64,000 nt of DNA from JAIEOG01 sp964519985 (GCA_964519985.1 CAZFMF010000003.1:1-64000); one strand, 5' to 3'. Positions 15,729 through 24,860 are shown, numbered from the stretch's first letter. Program-made: numbers and translations. The notes: generated by a model not told the origin, from the letters alone.

Positions 15729-17150
15729 GTGTATTCGATTTTAGTGGTCGACGACAAACCGGAGCTGCGTCAGCAGCTCGTGAAGATTTTGACCGATCGC
15801 GGCTATCAAGTGGATGAAGCGGCGAATGGTCTGCAGGCATTGGAGCGGCTTTCTCAGCGCGACTACCCACTCGTGCTTTGCGATGTGAAGATGCCGGAGC
15901 TAGATGGCCTGAAGTTTCTCAAACAGGTGCGGGAAAACCAACATTCTACCGCGGTCGTGCTCATTACCGCGCACGGCAATATTCGCGATGCCATTGAGGC
16001 GATTCGCGAGGGTGCCTTCGATTACGTGGAAAAGCCGATCGACGAAACGACCCTGATGCAGGTCGTGGAGAAGGCGGAGCGGGCCTACGATATGATCTAC
16101 AAGATCAGCTATTCCGCCCCGCAACTCCCCGGTGAAGGCAACGAATGCGTTGGCGCGAGCCGCGGAATGAAGCGCGTTTTCAGCGTGGTCGAGCGCCTGA
16201 CCCGCGTGAACACCTCCGTTTTGATTCGTGGTGAAAATGGTACCGGCAAGGAATTGGTCGCCAAAGCGATTCACTACAACTCGCCACGAAAAGACGGGCC
16301 CTTCGTGGCCATCAACTGCGCCGCGATTCCGGAGAACCTGATTGAGAGTGAGCTCTTCGGCCATGAAAAAGGGGCTTTCACCGGCGCGGATCAACGCAAA
16401 ATTGGAAAATTTCAGTACGCCCACCAGGGGACACTCTTTCTGGATGAAATCGGCGATACGAGCCTCGCCACCCAGGTCAAGCTCTTACGCGTGCTGCAGG
16501 AACACACGTTCACTCCGGTCGGCGCCAACCGTGAAATCAAATCCGATGTGCGCGTGATCGCGGCCACCAATCGCGATATGGAAAAAGCCATCCGCGAAGG
16601 CAAATTCCGCGAAGACCTCTACTATCGCCTCAATGTGATGCCGATCTTCTTGCCGCCCCTACGGGAACGATCCGACGATATTCCGGCGCTGGTGCATCAT
16701 TTCATCGACAAATTTAATCAGGAACATGGCTCCCGCATGAAGGGCATTGATCCCGAAGCGCTCCAGGCCCTAGAAACATTTCACTGGCCGGGCAATATCC
16801 GCGAGTTGGAAAACGCCATCGAACATGCGTTCGTCGTGGAATCCAAAGATCAGATTTCCTACTTCAGCCTTCCCGAGTACATCCGTCGACAAACGAAGCG
16901 CGCCGTCACCTCAATGACCCCGGTCGTTCCGGCTTTTGGCGCTCCCGCTGCGTTTTCGGAATTGGATTGGGAAAAGGGCAAAGAAGCTTTCGAGCGTGAC
17001 TTCATCGTCCGCGCCCTAAAGAGCCACAACGGCCGGATCAACCTCACCGCCGAAGTCGCAAACATCCCGAAGAACACGCTCTTGCGTAAGATCAAGAAGT
17101 ACAATATCAATCCCAGAGAGTACGGCGCAGGCGAAAGCGAGCTTTACTAA
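15729..17150 (+). CDS. NtrC-family sigma-54-dependent response regulator
   Basis: A 473-residue regulator with three domains. The receiver (1-120) has phospho-acceptor Asp52. The AAA+ domain (about 140-380) has Walker A GENGTGKE (168-175), the sigma-54-contacting GAFTGA (215-220), Walker B (GTLFLDEIGD) and the R-finger region (FREDLYYRLNVMPIFLPPLRER). The C-terminal Fis-type helix-turn-helix reads HNGRINLTAEVANIPKNTLLRKIKKYNI. It activates RpoN promoters. The likely cognate kinase is the gene immediately upstream. It starts with GTG at 15729. The stop TAA abuts a dispersed repeat. Confidence 0.95.
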   Translation: MYSILVVDDKPELRQQLVKILTDRGYQVDEAANGLQALERLSQRDYPLVLCDVKMPELDGLKFLKQVRENQHSTAVVLITAHGNIRDAIEAIREGAFDYVEKPIDETTLMQVVEKAERAYDMIYKISYSAPQLPGEGNECVGASRGMKRVFSVVERLTRVNTSVLIRGENGTGKELVAKAIHYNSPRKDGPFVAINCAAIPENLIESELFGHEKGAFTGADQRKIGKFQYAHQGTLFLDEIGDTSLATQVKLLRVLQEHTFTPVGANREIKSDVRVIAATNRDMEKAIREGKFREDLYYRLNVMPIFLPPLRERSDDIPALVHHFIDKFNQEHGSRMKGIDPEALQALETFHWPGNIRELENAIEHAFVVESKDQISYFSLPEYIRRQTKRAVTSMTPVVPAFGAPAAFSELDWEKGKEAFERDFIVRALKSHNGRINLTAEVANIPKNTLLRKIKKYNINPREYGAGESELY

Positions 17151-17202
17151 GTCATTGCGGGAAGCACTGTCATTGCGAGGAGCGCAGCGACGAAGCAATC
17201 TC
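17151..17202. repeat. Dispersed imperfect palindrome, copy 2 (plus a half copy)
   Basis: The full copy at 17169-17202 is a longer variant (GTCATTGCGAGGAGCGCAG...GAAGCAATCTC, 34 bp). A half copy GTCATTGCGGGA precedes it at 17151-17162, starting at the base after the regulator's TAA. Together they fill the gap before the tryptophan dioxygenase gene and end 10 bp before its start. Confidence 0.7.
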
Positions 17203-17212
17203 GGGGGTTGTC

Positions 17213-17983
17213 TTGGGGAATTCCTCTCTCACCTATTCCAGCTATCTAAAAGTCAGAGAACTCCTCGATCTACAGAAACCCCTCTCCTCTCCCGTTGCTC
17301 ACGATGAGATGCTCTTCATCGTCATTCACCAAGTTTATGAACTTTGGTTCAAACAGATCCTTTTCGAACTCGATGCTCTCGTCGGCCATTTACAACGGGC
17401 AGAAATCATCCCTAGTTTGCGGCGGCTCGAACGCGTCACCGAAATCATGCGGGTTCTGATCCAACAGGTGGACATCTTAGAAACCATGACACCGGTGGAG
17501 TTTAATCGCTTCCGGTCGCACCTGAATCCAGCGAGTGGTTTTCAGAGCTTGCAGTTCCGCGAATTAGAACTGCTCTGCGGGAGTGATCCGGCCGAGTACG
17601 GGAAGTTCAGCGATCTCAATCCGGAATGGAAAGATCAGCTGGAAGAACGCTTGGCGAAGCCGACCGTTCGCCGCGCATTCTTCGATCTGTTGAAATCCGA
17701 AGGACTCATCCAAACCGACGACCTGGTGAACTCGGCCCTGCTCGATATCTACTTAGACTCCGCCCCGGACTCGGGAATCCGAAGCCTCTGCGAAGGCCTG
17801 ATCAAGTTCGATGAACAGATCGCCCTCTGGCGCTTCCGCCACGTGCAAATGGTGGAACGCATGATTGGCATGAAGCCGGGGACCGGCGGCTCGCTCGGCG
17901 TGGCCTACCTCAAAACGACGTTACGCAAACGTTTTTTCCCGGAACTCTGGCAAGCGCGCACCCAAATGGGTGGAAATTACTAA
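17213..17983 (+). CDS. kynA: Tryptophan 2,3-dioxygenase
   Basis: A 256-residue heme enzyme that opens the indole ring of L-tryptophan to N-formylkynurenine, the first step of the kynurenine pathway. Family motifs are all present: SSYLKV, HDEMLFIVIHQVYELWFK (active-site His39), FNRFRSHLNPASGFQS (substrate-carboxylate Arg101), and the proximal heme ligand His210 in FRHVQMVERMIGMKPGTGGS. Length is slightly short of the usual 270-290. It starts with TTG at 17213 after a GGGGG. No other kynurenine genes are nearby, so further catabolism must be encoded elsewhere. Confidence 0.95.
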   Translation: MGNSSLTYSSYLKVRELLDLQKPLSSPVAHDEMLFIVIHQVYELWFKQILFELDALVGHLQRAEIIPSLRRLERVTEIMRVLIQQVDILETMTPVEFNRFRSHLNPASGFQSLQFRELELLCGSDPAEYGKFSDLNPEWKDQLEERLAKPTVRRAFFDLLKSEGLIQTDDLVNSALLDIYLDSAPDSGIRSLCEGLIKFDEQIALWRFRHVQMVERMIGMKPGTGGSLGVAYLKTTLRKRFFPELWQARTQMGGNY

Positions 17984-18014
17984 CGCGCCATCGGCCGCCG
18001 CACCCATCGCCAAG

Positions 18015-19553
18015 CTATTCCCACTCGATCGTGGCGGGAGGTTTGGATGAAACGTCGTAGACGACGCGGTTAATGCCCGCGACTTCGTTGATAATCCGAC
18101 CCGACACTTTCGTCAGCACCGGCTTCTCAAAGTCGTACCAATCGGCGGTCATTCCGTCACGACTCGTCACCGCGCGTAAACTCACTACCGACTCATACGT
18201 GCGGGCATCGCCCATCACACCCACCGCCCGCACCGGCAGCAGCACGACAAAGGCCTGCCAGATTTTTTCATAGAGCCCGCTTAATCGCAGCTCCTCGGTG
18301 AAAATCGCATCCGCTTCCCGCAGGAGCTTTAGGCGATCCTTGGTGATATCGCCCAGGATGCGCACCGCGAGACCCGGCCCCGGAAACGGGTGACGCTGCA
18401 AGAGTGCATCGGGCACGCCGATCTCTTTTCCCAGCGCTCGCACTTCGTCTTTAAAGAGTTCACGGAAAGGCTCAATCAAGCCGAGTTTCATGCGTTTGGG
18501 TAGCCCACCCACATTGTGGTGCGTCTTAATCGTATGACTAGGGCCCTTTACGGAAACACTCTCGATCACATCGGGATACAAAGTGCCCTGGGCCAGAAAC
18601 TTCACCTTCTTCAGGCGACGGCATTCCTTTTCGAAAACTTCCACGAACGTTTTTCCGATAATCTTGCGCTTTTTCTCGGGGTCACTCACCCTGGCGAGCT
18701 TTTTCAGGAATAACCCGCTCGCATCGACCACCTTGAGCGGCACGCCGATCGCGTTCAAGAATTCCTTCACTTCCTTCGCTTCATTTTTTCGCAATAAACC
18801 GTTGTCGACAAGGACGGGGTGAAAACGTTTCCCTAGAATCTTCCCCAAGAACGCGGCGAGCAAGGTGCTGTCCACGCCCCCACTCACCCCCCCAATCACT
18901 TCCGCATCGCCCACCAAATCCAAGATTTCCTTCGACTTGGTCTCGAAAAAGTTTTCCATCTTCCAATCGGCCTTCAACCCGGCAATGCCAAAGAGAAAGT
19001 TCGAAAGCAGTTTCTGCCCGATGGTCGTGTGGGAAACCTCCGGATGGAACTGCACGGCGTAGAGATTGCCCAGGCGCATGGCCGAAACTGGGCACCCATT
19101 ACTCTTAGCCAAAAGCTTGGCCCCGGGAGGGACTTCCCCGACGCTATCGCCGTGACTCATCCAAACTTGTGCGCGCTCCCCCTTCTGGAATCCTTTGAAA
19201 ATTCCCTCAGGTTCTAAGATTTCTAGTTCGGCAAACCCGTACTCCCGCGACGTCCCGCTGACCACCTTCCCCTTGTGCAGATGGGATAGGAGTTGCATCC
19301 CGTAGCAGATACCCAGCACCGGAACGTCCAATTCGAGAATCGATTTGAAAATCTTGGGCGCGGTCTTGTCCGAGACACTCGATGGCCCGCCCGAAAGGAT
19401 CAACGCGCGGGGTTGCTTCGCTTTGAGTTTCGAGAGAACTACCGAGTAGGGCTCAATTTCGCAGTAGATGCCCTGCGCGCGGACCGCGCGGGCAATGAGC
19501 TGTGTGAATTGGGAACCAAAATCCAGAATAACAACGGGAACGGTCGTGGACAT
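18015..19553 (-). CDS. guaA: GMP synthase (glutamine-hydrolysing)
   Basis: A 512-residue enzyme converting XMP to GMP. The class I glutamine amidotransferase domain (1-190) has the nucleophile in VLGICYGMQLL and the His/Glu pair in FHPEVSH. The ATP-pyrophosphatase domain has the P-loop SGGVDSTLLA, and the C-terminal dimerisation domain ends in TIEWE, as is standard. The start ATG at 19553 is eight bases after the guaB stop; the frame extends upstream into guaB but without homology. It forms a guaB-guaA operon. Confidence 0.97.
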   Translation of the reverse strand: MSTTVPVVILDFGSQFTQLIARAVRAQGIYCEIEPYSVVLSKLKAKQPRALILSGGPSSVSDKTAPKIFKSILELDVPVLGICYGMQLLSHLHKGKVVSGTSREYGFAELEILEPEGIFKGFQKGERAQVWMSHGDSVGEVPPGAKLLAKSNGCPVSAMRLGNLYAVQFHPEVSHTTIGQKLLSNFLFGIAGLKADWKMENFFETKSKEILDLVGDAEVIGGVSGGVDSTLLAAFLGKILGKRFHPVLVDNGLLRKNEAKEVKEFLNAIGVPLKVVDASGLFLKKLARVSDPEKKRKIIGKTFVEVFEKECRRLKKVKFLAQGTLYPDVIESVSVKGPSHTIKTHHNVGGLPKRMKLGLIEPFRELFKDEVRALGKEIGVPDALLQRHPFPGPGLAVRILGDITKDRLKLLREADAIFTEELRLSGLYEKIWQAFVVLLPVRAVGVMGDARTYESVVSLRAVTSRDGMTADWYDFEKPVLTKVSGRIINEVAGINRVVYDVSSKPPATIEWE

Positions 19554-19561
19554 GGAACCTC

Positions 19562-21043
19562 TTAGGAGTTCGGCCGGTAGTTCGGCGCTTCCTTGGTAAT
19601 GTAAACATCGTGCACATGGGATTCTTTCAGTCCTTGCTGAGAAATGCGGATGAATTCTGCATTCTCGCGCAACTCCGGCAAGGTCCGGCATCCCAGGTAA
19701 CCCATTCCAGCCCGCACTCCGCCGACCAGCTGAAAGAGTACCTGCGAGATCTCACCGCGGTAGGGCACCATTCCTTCGATGCCTTCCGGCACGAGTTCGT
19801 CCGGCGCCGTATCGGCCTGGCCGTATCGATCGCGGCTACCCTCCTTCATCGCATCGAGCGATCCCATGCCTCGGTAGCTCTTGTAGGTGCGGCCTTGATA
19901 AAAAACCGTTTCCCCCGGCGCTTCGTCCGTGCCGGCAAAGAGACTGCCAATCATCACGCAGTCGGCACCCGCCGCCAGCGCCTTGATCACATCCCCGGAG
20001 TATTTGATGCCGCCATCGGCGATCAACATGCGTTTGTGGCGACGCGCGACCGGCGCGCAATCGCGAATGGCCGTGAACTGCGGAATGCCGATGCCGGCCA
20101 CAACTCGCGTAGTGCAAATGGAACCGGCGCCCATTCCCACTTTGACGGCGTCCGCGCCCGCTTCGTACAAGACATTGGCCCCATCGGCGGTAGCGACGTT
20201 GCCGGCGATGATAGGCAACTCCGGGTACGTCTGCTTCGACCACTTCACAACATCCACCACATTCTTAGATGCGCCGTGCGCCGTATCGACCGTCACAAAG
20301 TCGACACCCGCGGCTTTCAAGGCCTCGATGCGACGTTTGGCATCGTCGCCCGTCCCGACCGCCGCACCGACCCGCAGTCGGCCTTTGGTGTCGCGGTTCG
20401 AATGCGGGAACGAAATCGACTTCTCGATGTCTTTGATCGTGATGAGCCCACGCAGGTTGCGGTCGCTATCAATGATGGGAAGCTTTTCGATGCGGTGCTT
20501 GTGCATCAGACGGACCGCTTCTTCCATCGGTACATTTTCGGAACCGGTGACGAGTTTGGCCGAAGGGGTCATCACTTCGGTGATTGGGCGTTTGAGGTTT
20601 TCCTCGAAGCGCAAATCCCGATTCGTCACAATGCCGACCAGCTTCGTGCCCTCGGTGATCGGCAAACCCGAAATGCCAAACTTCTTCATCTGCGAAAGCG
20701 CCTCGGCCACCGTTTGGCTTGGCTTGAGCGTGACCGGATCTAAGATCATTCCGCTTTCGCTTTTTTTCACCTTCTCCACTTCGAAGGCCTGCTTTTCGAT
20801 CGGTAAATTGCGGTGAATCACCCCCACGCCGCCGGCGCGGGCCATCGCGATCGCGGTGCGACTCTCCGTAACTTTGTCCATCGCCGATGAAAGCACCGGG
20901 ACGCGCATCGCAATCGTCGGAGTGAGAAAGGACTGGAGCTTCACCTCCGGTGGGGTCACTTCCGAAAAACGCGGGACCAACAGGACGTCATCGAAGGTAA
21001 GCCCCTCCCTTAACCCTTGGCCCGAATCCCGAGTTTCCCGCAT
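19562..21043 (-). CDS. guaB: IMP dehydrogenase
   Basis: A 493-residue enzyme oxidising IMP to XMP with NAD+, the rate-limiting step of guanine nucleotide synthesis. The catalytic cysteine loop GAGSICTTR is present, and two CBS domains are inserted at about 95-210 (MTPSAKLVTG..., HKHRIEKLPIID). The flap region (YRGMGSLDAM, Arg-Tyr DRYGQ) is intact. The ATG at 21043 has AGGAG five bases upstream. It is first in the guaBA operon and has a well-matched sigma-70 promoter upstream. Confidence 0.97.
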   Translation of the reverse strand: MRETRDSGQGLREGLTFDDVLLVPRFSEVTPPEVKLQSFLTPTIAMRVPVLSSAMDKVTESRTAIAMARAGGVGVIHRNLPIEKQAFEVEKVKKSESGMILDPVTLKPSQTVAEALSQMKKFGISGLPITEGTKLVGIVTNRDLRFEENLKRPITEVMTPSAKLVTGSENVPMEEAVRLMHKHRIEKLPIIDSDRNLRGLITIKDIEKSISFPHSNRDTKGRLRVGAAVGTGDDAKRRIEALKAAGVDFVTVDTAHGASKNVVDVVKWSKQTYPELPIIAGNVATADGANVLYEAGADAVKVGMGAGSICTTRVVAGIGIPQFTAIRDCAPVARRHKRMLIADGGIKYSGDVIKALAAGADCVMIGSLFAGTDEAPGETVFYQGRTYKSYRGMGSLDAMKEGSRDRYGQADTAPDELVPEGIEGMVPYRGEISQVLFQLVGGVRAGMGYLGCRTLPELRENAEFIRISQQGLKESHVHDVYITKEAPNYRPNS

Positions 21044-21069
21044 CCGATCTCCTTAAAAAAATTTGGCCG

Positions 21070-21098
21070 AAATTACCTTGTAAAAGCCGTGAATTCAA
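21070..21098 (-). promoter_or_regulatory. Sigma-70-type promoter of guaBA
   Basis: On the minus strand, TTGAAT (21093-21098), a 17-bp spacer and TAATTT (21070-21075), 27 bp before the guaB start codon. The region is AT-rich and shared with the divergent glycosyltransferase gene. Confidence 0.5.
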
Positions 21099-21155
21099 GC
21101 AAAGCATTGTTTATACTCAGAATGACCCAGAGGGGTCAGGGGTAGGGGAACGGGC

Positions 21156-21923
21156 ATGGCAACTCAGCAGCGAAGCACTTCAGGCCCCAGTCCCGCACAC
21201 CCGGAGCTTTCCATCCTGGTGAGCTGCTTCAATCAAGCCGAAGTCTTAGAGCCCGCACTGCGGGAGTGCCTCAAGTCGGTGGGAAAACTCGTTCCCAGCT
21301 TCGAAACACTCATCATCAACGACGGATCGACCGACGGCAGTATCCGGATTTTGGATCGCTTGCGGAAGGAATTCCCTAGCGTCCGCGTTACCCACCAACT
21401 CCATTCCGGCCGCGCCCGCGCCATCCGCCGAGGCTACGATCTGGCCCGGGGGCTCCACGTTTTTCAAATCGATCTCAATGAACCCGGCTGGGTCGCCGAT
21501 TTTCCCCGTTTCTGGGCGATGCGCGATCGTTACGCCCTGATTTTGGGACACCATCCCCATCGGGGCAACCGCCTGCGTCGCACCCTCCAGTGGATTCAGG
21601 CGCGTTGGGTGAAACTTTGGTTCGGTGCCGAACTCATTGAACCCGATGCGACCTACCGCCTCTGTCGTCGGGACATCGCCCTGCACTACTTGCAGCAGAT
21701 CCCCAAGGATTACGAGGGGGTCGACCTCGGCATGACGCTCACCGCCTACCGCGATTCCCCGCGCTTACTCCTGGAAGTCGAAGTCGGGACCCATCGTCCC
21801 CGTGCCCGCGTTTCGGCGTCGGAGCAAATTGCGAGATTGATACATTATTTCAGTGAGATAGCGGGATTGCGCTTCCGCCGCGTCAGTTTACCCACCCTCA
21901 AACCCGCACCACAAAGCGCTTAA
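21156..21923 (+). CDS. Family 2 glycosyltransferase-like protein
   Basis: A 255-residue protein with the GT-A fold signature of family 2: LSILVSCFNQAEVLEPAL (about 18-35), LIINDGSTDGSIRILDRL (53-70), then HSGRARAIRRGYDLARG. The metal-binding DxD position reads FQIDLNEPG, as in some dolichyl-phosphate-mannose-synthase-like members. The acceptor half is shortened, and no C-terminal membrane helices are present. It likely transfers a sugar from a nucleotide or lipid donor at the cytoplasmic face. It is divergent from guaB and followed 51 bp later by a small zinc-knuckle gene. Confidence 0.8.
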   Translation: MATQQRSTSGPSPAHPELSILVSCFNQAEVLEPALRECLKSVGKLVPSFETLIINDGSTDGSIRILDRLRKEFPSVRVTHQLHSGRARAIRRGYDLARGLHVFQIDLNEPGWVADFPRFWAMRDRYALILGHHPHRGNRLRRTLQWIQARWVKLWFGAELIEPDATYRLCRRDIALHYLQQIPKDYEGVDLGMTLTAYRDSPRLLLEVEVGTHRPRARVSASEQIARLIHYFSEIAGLRFRRVSLPTLKPAPQSA

Positions 21924-21974
21924 AAAGCTTAACCTTCCCCGTGTTCTTGCCGATACGCGTCATAAGGACCGATC

Positions 21975-22370
21975 GTGAAAAAGAACCGAGCGCCAAAAAC
22001 CACTAAGCCGGAAGACAAAGCCCCCAAGGCGAAACCCGCCCGGGCTAAGAAACCGAAGGCTTGCCAACAACGGGGCTGCAAAAAGCCCGGCACCTCTTTT
22101 GGTTATTGCCGCTTGCACTATCTCACGCACTGGAAAGGTATCAAGCAGGACGAACGCCAGCGGGCGGAGCGTCGCCTCAATGCGTATGTGGACCGCCTAG
22201 CGAAGCGTTATCCCGATGAATATCTCGAGAAGATCAAGGAAGGCATCGAAAACGAAGATGCGTTCAAAAAGACGATGGAACAACTCGAACTGGATAAAGA
22301 GCACGATCAGAGCAACGAAACGGAACGTGAATTCCTCGAAAAACTGATCCGTAACATCAAAGACGACTGA
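21975..22370 (+). CDS. Small basic protein with CxxxxC...CxxH zinc-knuckle-like motif
   Basis: A 131-residue protein. Residues 1-28 are Lys/Pro/Ala-rich, as in nucleic-acid-binding tails. Residues 29-53 contain Cys30, Cys35, Cys45 and His48 in a compact arrangement (CQQRGCKK..., YCRLHYLTHW) suited to bind one zinc. The rest is a charged, probably coiled helical region (QDERQRAERRLNAYVDRLAKRY...). I recognise no named family. It starts with GTG at 21975, with AAGGA six bases upstream. One base separates its stop from that of the convergent protease gene. A nucleic-acid-binding role is plausible but not shown. Confidence 0.7.
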   Translation: MKKNRAPKTTKPEDKAPKAKPARAKKPKACQQRGCKKPGTSFGYCRLHYLTHWKGIKQDERQRAERRLNAYVDRLAKRYPDEYLEKIKEGIENEDAFKKTMEQLELDKEHDQSNETEREFLEKLIRNIKDD

Positions 22371-22371
22371 T

Positions 22372-24537
22372 TTACTGCGTGCGGAACCAAACCTGGCGTT
22401 CGATCGGAACGCCCCGCGTATTCTCTAACCGTAAGAAGTACGTACTCCGGCCCAACGAGTCGTGGAATGTCAGGTCCGAAACACCCGCCCTAAAGACCCC
22501 CGAATCGATCACGGACTCCGAAATCAATCCACTCTGCGTACTCTGACGGAAGAGGGTCGCCTGCACTTCAGCCGGGACATCGAAACGCACTTGAACCTGC
22601 CCATTCGACGGAAGAATGAATCGCGGAAAATAGCCGGTAAAGACGGCTTCAATTTCGTCGATCGCCGAGGCCAGTCCCCCGATACGTTCCCGTTGCGCGC
22701 GAACCGGCAGCGGTAAAGTGGGGTCGCCGAGCAAAACGGTATTGAAATAGGTCCAACGCACGCGATCCTTGGCCAACCGCGCTTCCGGACCGCTCGCGTA
22801 AGCGGCAAAAGAAGCCAGGGCGAAATCCCCGAGCCGACCTTGTCCCTGCTGGCGGTAACCCTCCAGGGCCGTGTCCAGGATCTTCAAACCGTGATTGCTG
22901 CTCTTCAAGTCCAAGTTCCCATTGCCGTCGACTTCGAAAATCGGAGCCCCGACCGAAGCGCGCGCGGATCCAAAGTAGGACACGGCTCCGGCGGGCGAGC
23001 GCAAAAGCTCTACGCCCACCGATAAATCGCCGAAACGCGAATCGCCGAAAATCTCATCTTTTGTGGTGGTTTCATCGAAGGCGGCGTTGAAACAGGCGAT
23101 CGCGAAAATCAACGGCGTGGTGCCACTCCCCTTAGCCGAAAGGGCGGCAATGTCTTTCGATGCCACCCATTTTTTTTCCACGTGCCAGCGATTGCCGGTC
23201 CCGTGGTCGACTGAATACACAATCGGACTGGGTCGATCGCCCCGAAGCATTTCTTCCACGACCGGGACGGAATAGTTTCCGCGGGTGCGGAAATGCTTCT
23301 GCGCCCCCCGCCAGTCGGCGGCCGTCGATAAACTCCGTAGAACCCCCAGTTCACCGATGTAGAATGGGCCGCTCAAGCCCTTCCCACCGTAGAGGGCAAG
23401 CTCGCTCGCTGCACCCGCACTGCTGCGAACCCAGGCCTCGACTTTGGCTATGTGATTCTTGATCTGCTCCAGCGAGTTGAAGGGCAGTCGGCCCACGGTG
23501 GCGCGGGGTTCGGTACATTGTTGCACGGAGCCGTAGCATTGATCGGTGACCCCAAAACGGGCACCAAAACCCATACGCACCGAAAAGTAATAGCTCGGCG
23601 GGATCAATTCTCCATCACCTAGCAATGTAATGTAGCGAAGCGCCGAGGCGGGGACTAGACGGGCTTGAAGATAGTGGGCGATTTTGCGCGCCCGCGAATA
23701 GTCGTACCCTTTCCCGGTCGCGGGGTCGTAAGCCACCACCACCGCATCGGCTTGAGCGCGATCCTTGTACCCATCCGGCAATTCGGTTTCCTCGATCTCC
23801 GGTTCACTCCCATCCAGATCTTCCACCCAAACGATTTCCGACGTTAGGCCGTGGACGCGGCCATGGAGAGATTGGAGCAAGAGTGCTCCATCTTTCAAAA
23901 CTCGGGGCGCGACGATGAGGCTTTCCGGAACACTAGGCGCGGGCGAGGCCGTCTCCGATCGGTGTCGCTCATCGGGCGACAGCTGGGCATCGATGCGGAC
24001 GTTAAGGCTCGCGATTCGCACCATCACTTGTGTCGCGCGATTCCATTGCACGGGAAAGATGCGCACGCGCGCTTTCCCACCCACTTGGTCCACGGTGACC
24101 GGTTTACCCGGGACCCAGTTTCCGGCCCCCGGCGGCGCTAACTGAAAACTGGGATCCGCGGTCCAGTACGCGGTTTCGGGCAATACCTTCAGCGGGACGG
24201 GCCCGTCGGACTGGAAGGCCGAAGCGATCTCCCAGGAGACCGCCCCCACCGCACCGGCGGGAAGGTCGTAGGTGCGTTCGATATAGGGCAGCGGCGGCAA
24301 GGTTTCCACTTCGAGGACTCGGGCGCCCGGGAGCGAAACGCGCACTTGCCCCGCTTCTCCGGTCAATTCCGGAAAACCAAATTCGAATTTTTCGGAAAGA
24401 ATCGGCGCGGCTAACCGTGCGGAACGGGATTCTTGGAACTCGGCGGGAATTTCGCGCAGAGGAAAAAATCCGGAGTCCGCGTGGGCGGACAGGGCAAGCC
24501 CCAGTATCAGGACAACCCCAGCCCTTGATTGGACCAT
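22372..24537 (-). CDS. Secreted C25 (gingipain-like) cysteine peptidase
   Basis: A 721-residue protein with a signal peptide (GVVLILGLALSAHA). Family C25 features are visible in order: propeptide-like beta domain (1-240), then the catalytic core with ITLLGDGELIPPSYYF and ATVGRLPFNSLEQI. The catalytic His445 follows in IVYSVDHGTGNRW, and the nucleophile Cys482 in FAIACFNAAFD, with GAVSYFGSARAS after it. The last ~80 residues form an Ig-like/secretion-type beta domain. Known C25 enzymes are extracellular endopeptidases. The ATG at 24537 is preceded by GGGAGGGG, and the leader contains two strong hairpins. The type IX C-terminal signal typical of Bacteroidetes gingipains is not evident. Confidence 0.85.
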   Translation of the reverse strand: MVQSRAGVVLILGLALSAHADSGFFPLREIPAEFQESRSARLAAPILSEKFEFGFPELTGEAGQVRVSLPGARVLEVETLPPLPYIERTYDLPAGAVGAVSWEIASAFQSDGPVPLKVLPETAYWTADPSFQLAPPGAGNWVPGKPVTVDQVGGKARVRIFPVQWNRATQVMVRIASLNVRIDAQLSPDERHRSETASPAPSVPESLIVAPRVLKDGALLLQSLHGRVHGLTSEIVWVEDLDGSEPEIEETELPDGYKDRAQADAVVVAYDPATGKGYDYSRARKIAHYLQARLVPASALRYITLLGDGELIPPSYYFSVRMGFGARFGVTDQCYGSVQQCTEPRATVGRLPFNSLEQIKNHIAKVEAWVRSSAGAASELALYGGKGLSGPFYIGELGVLRSLSTAADWRGAQKHFRTRGNYSVPVVEEMLRGDRPSPIVYSVDHGTGNRWHVEKKWVASKDIAALSAKGSGTTPLIFAIACFNAAFDETTTKDEIFGDSRFGDLSVGVELLRSPAGAVSYFGSARASVGAPIFEVDGNGNLDLKSSNHGLKILDTALEGYRQQGQGRLGDFALASFAAYASGPEARLAKDRVRWTYFNTVLLGDPTLPLPVRAQRERIGGLASAIDEIEAVFTGYFPRFILPSNGQVQVRFDVPAEVQATLFRQSTQSGLISESVIDSGVFRAGVSDLTFHDSLGRSTYFLRLENTRGVPIERQVWFRTQ

Positions 24538-24554
24538 GCCCCTCCCATTAAAGG

Positions 24555-24616
24555 GTCGCCGAGCACCCCCGTGCTCGGCGACTCTTCTGGCCATCCTGAA
24601 TGTCTTCAAGATGGCC
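24555..24616 (-). promoter_or_regulatory. Two stable hairpins in the C25 protease leader
   Basis: A perfect 12-bp stem GTCGCCGAGCAC / GTGCTCGGCGAC with a four-base loop (24555-24582) ends 18 bp before the start codon. A second hairpin, GGCCATC-c-TGAA / TTCA-a-GATGGCC (24589-24616), lies just upstream in the transcript. No T-run follows either, so they look like structured 5' UTR rather than terminators. They match no riboswitch family I know. Confidence 0.5.
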
Positions 24617-24860
24617 TTTAACGCCTCAACCCATGGGCCCAGACTCATGCATGGCGCGTCGGAAGACAAAGGGATTCCCGATCGCGCGGGCTTTTTCTTA
24701 ATTTTTGTTAACGTAAGAAAAATGCTACTGGCTTGATTTTATTACTAAAATGGGGAAAATAATCCCTCCGACATACCGCTTTTACCAACCGAACAAATCT
24801 GTTGCCGCATAGGGTGAATTACCGTAATAACGACTAGCATTTAATTCGTTTGGAGCAGCA
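24617..24860. other. AT-rich divergent promoter region (C25 protease / rplC)
   Basis: The stretch from about 24690 to 24850 is clearly more AT-rich than its surroundings (for example CTTAATTTTTGTTAACG and ATTTTATTACTAAAATGG). It separates the protease from rplC. A possible rplC promoter is TTGATT (24733) with AATAAT about 18 bp later; the match is weak. No ORF with family features and no RNA gene was recognised here. Confidence 0.4.

Noticed and set aside
17151..17202. The repeat at 17151-17202 as a tRNA or CRISPR remnant
   Set aside because: No cloverleaf, T-loop GTTCGA or regularly spaced repeats; it matches the other dispersed palindromes.
19610..20743. A 377-codon open frame antisense to guaB
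   Set aside because: Arg/His-rich composition and complete overlap with an essential conserved gene mark it as a shadow.
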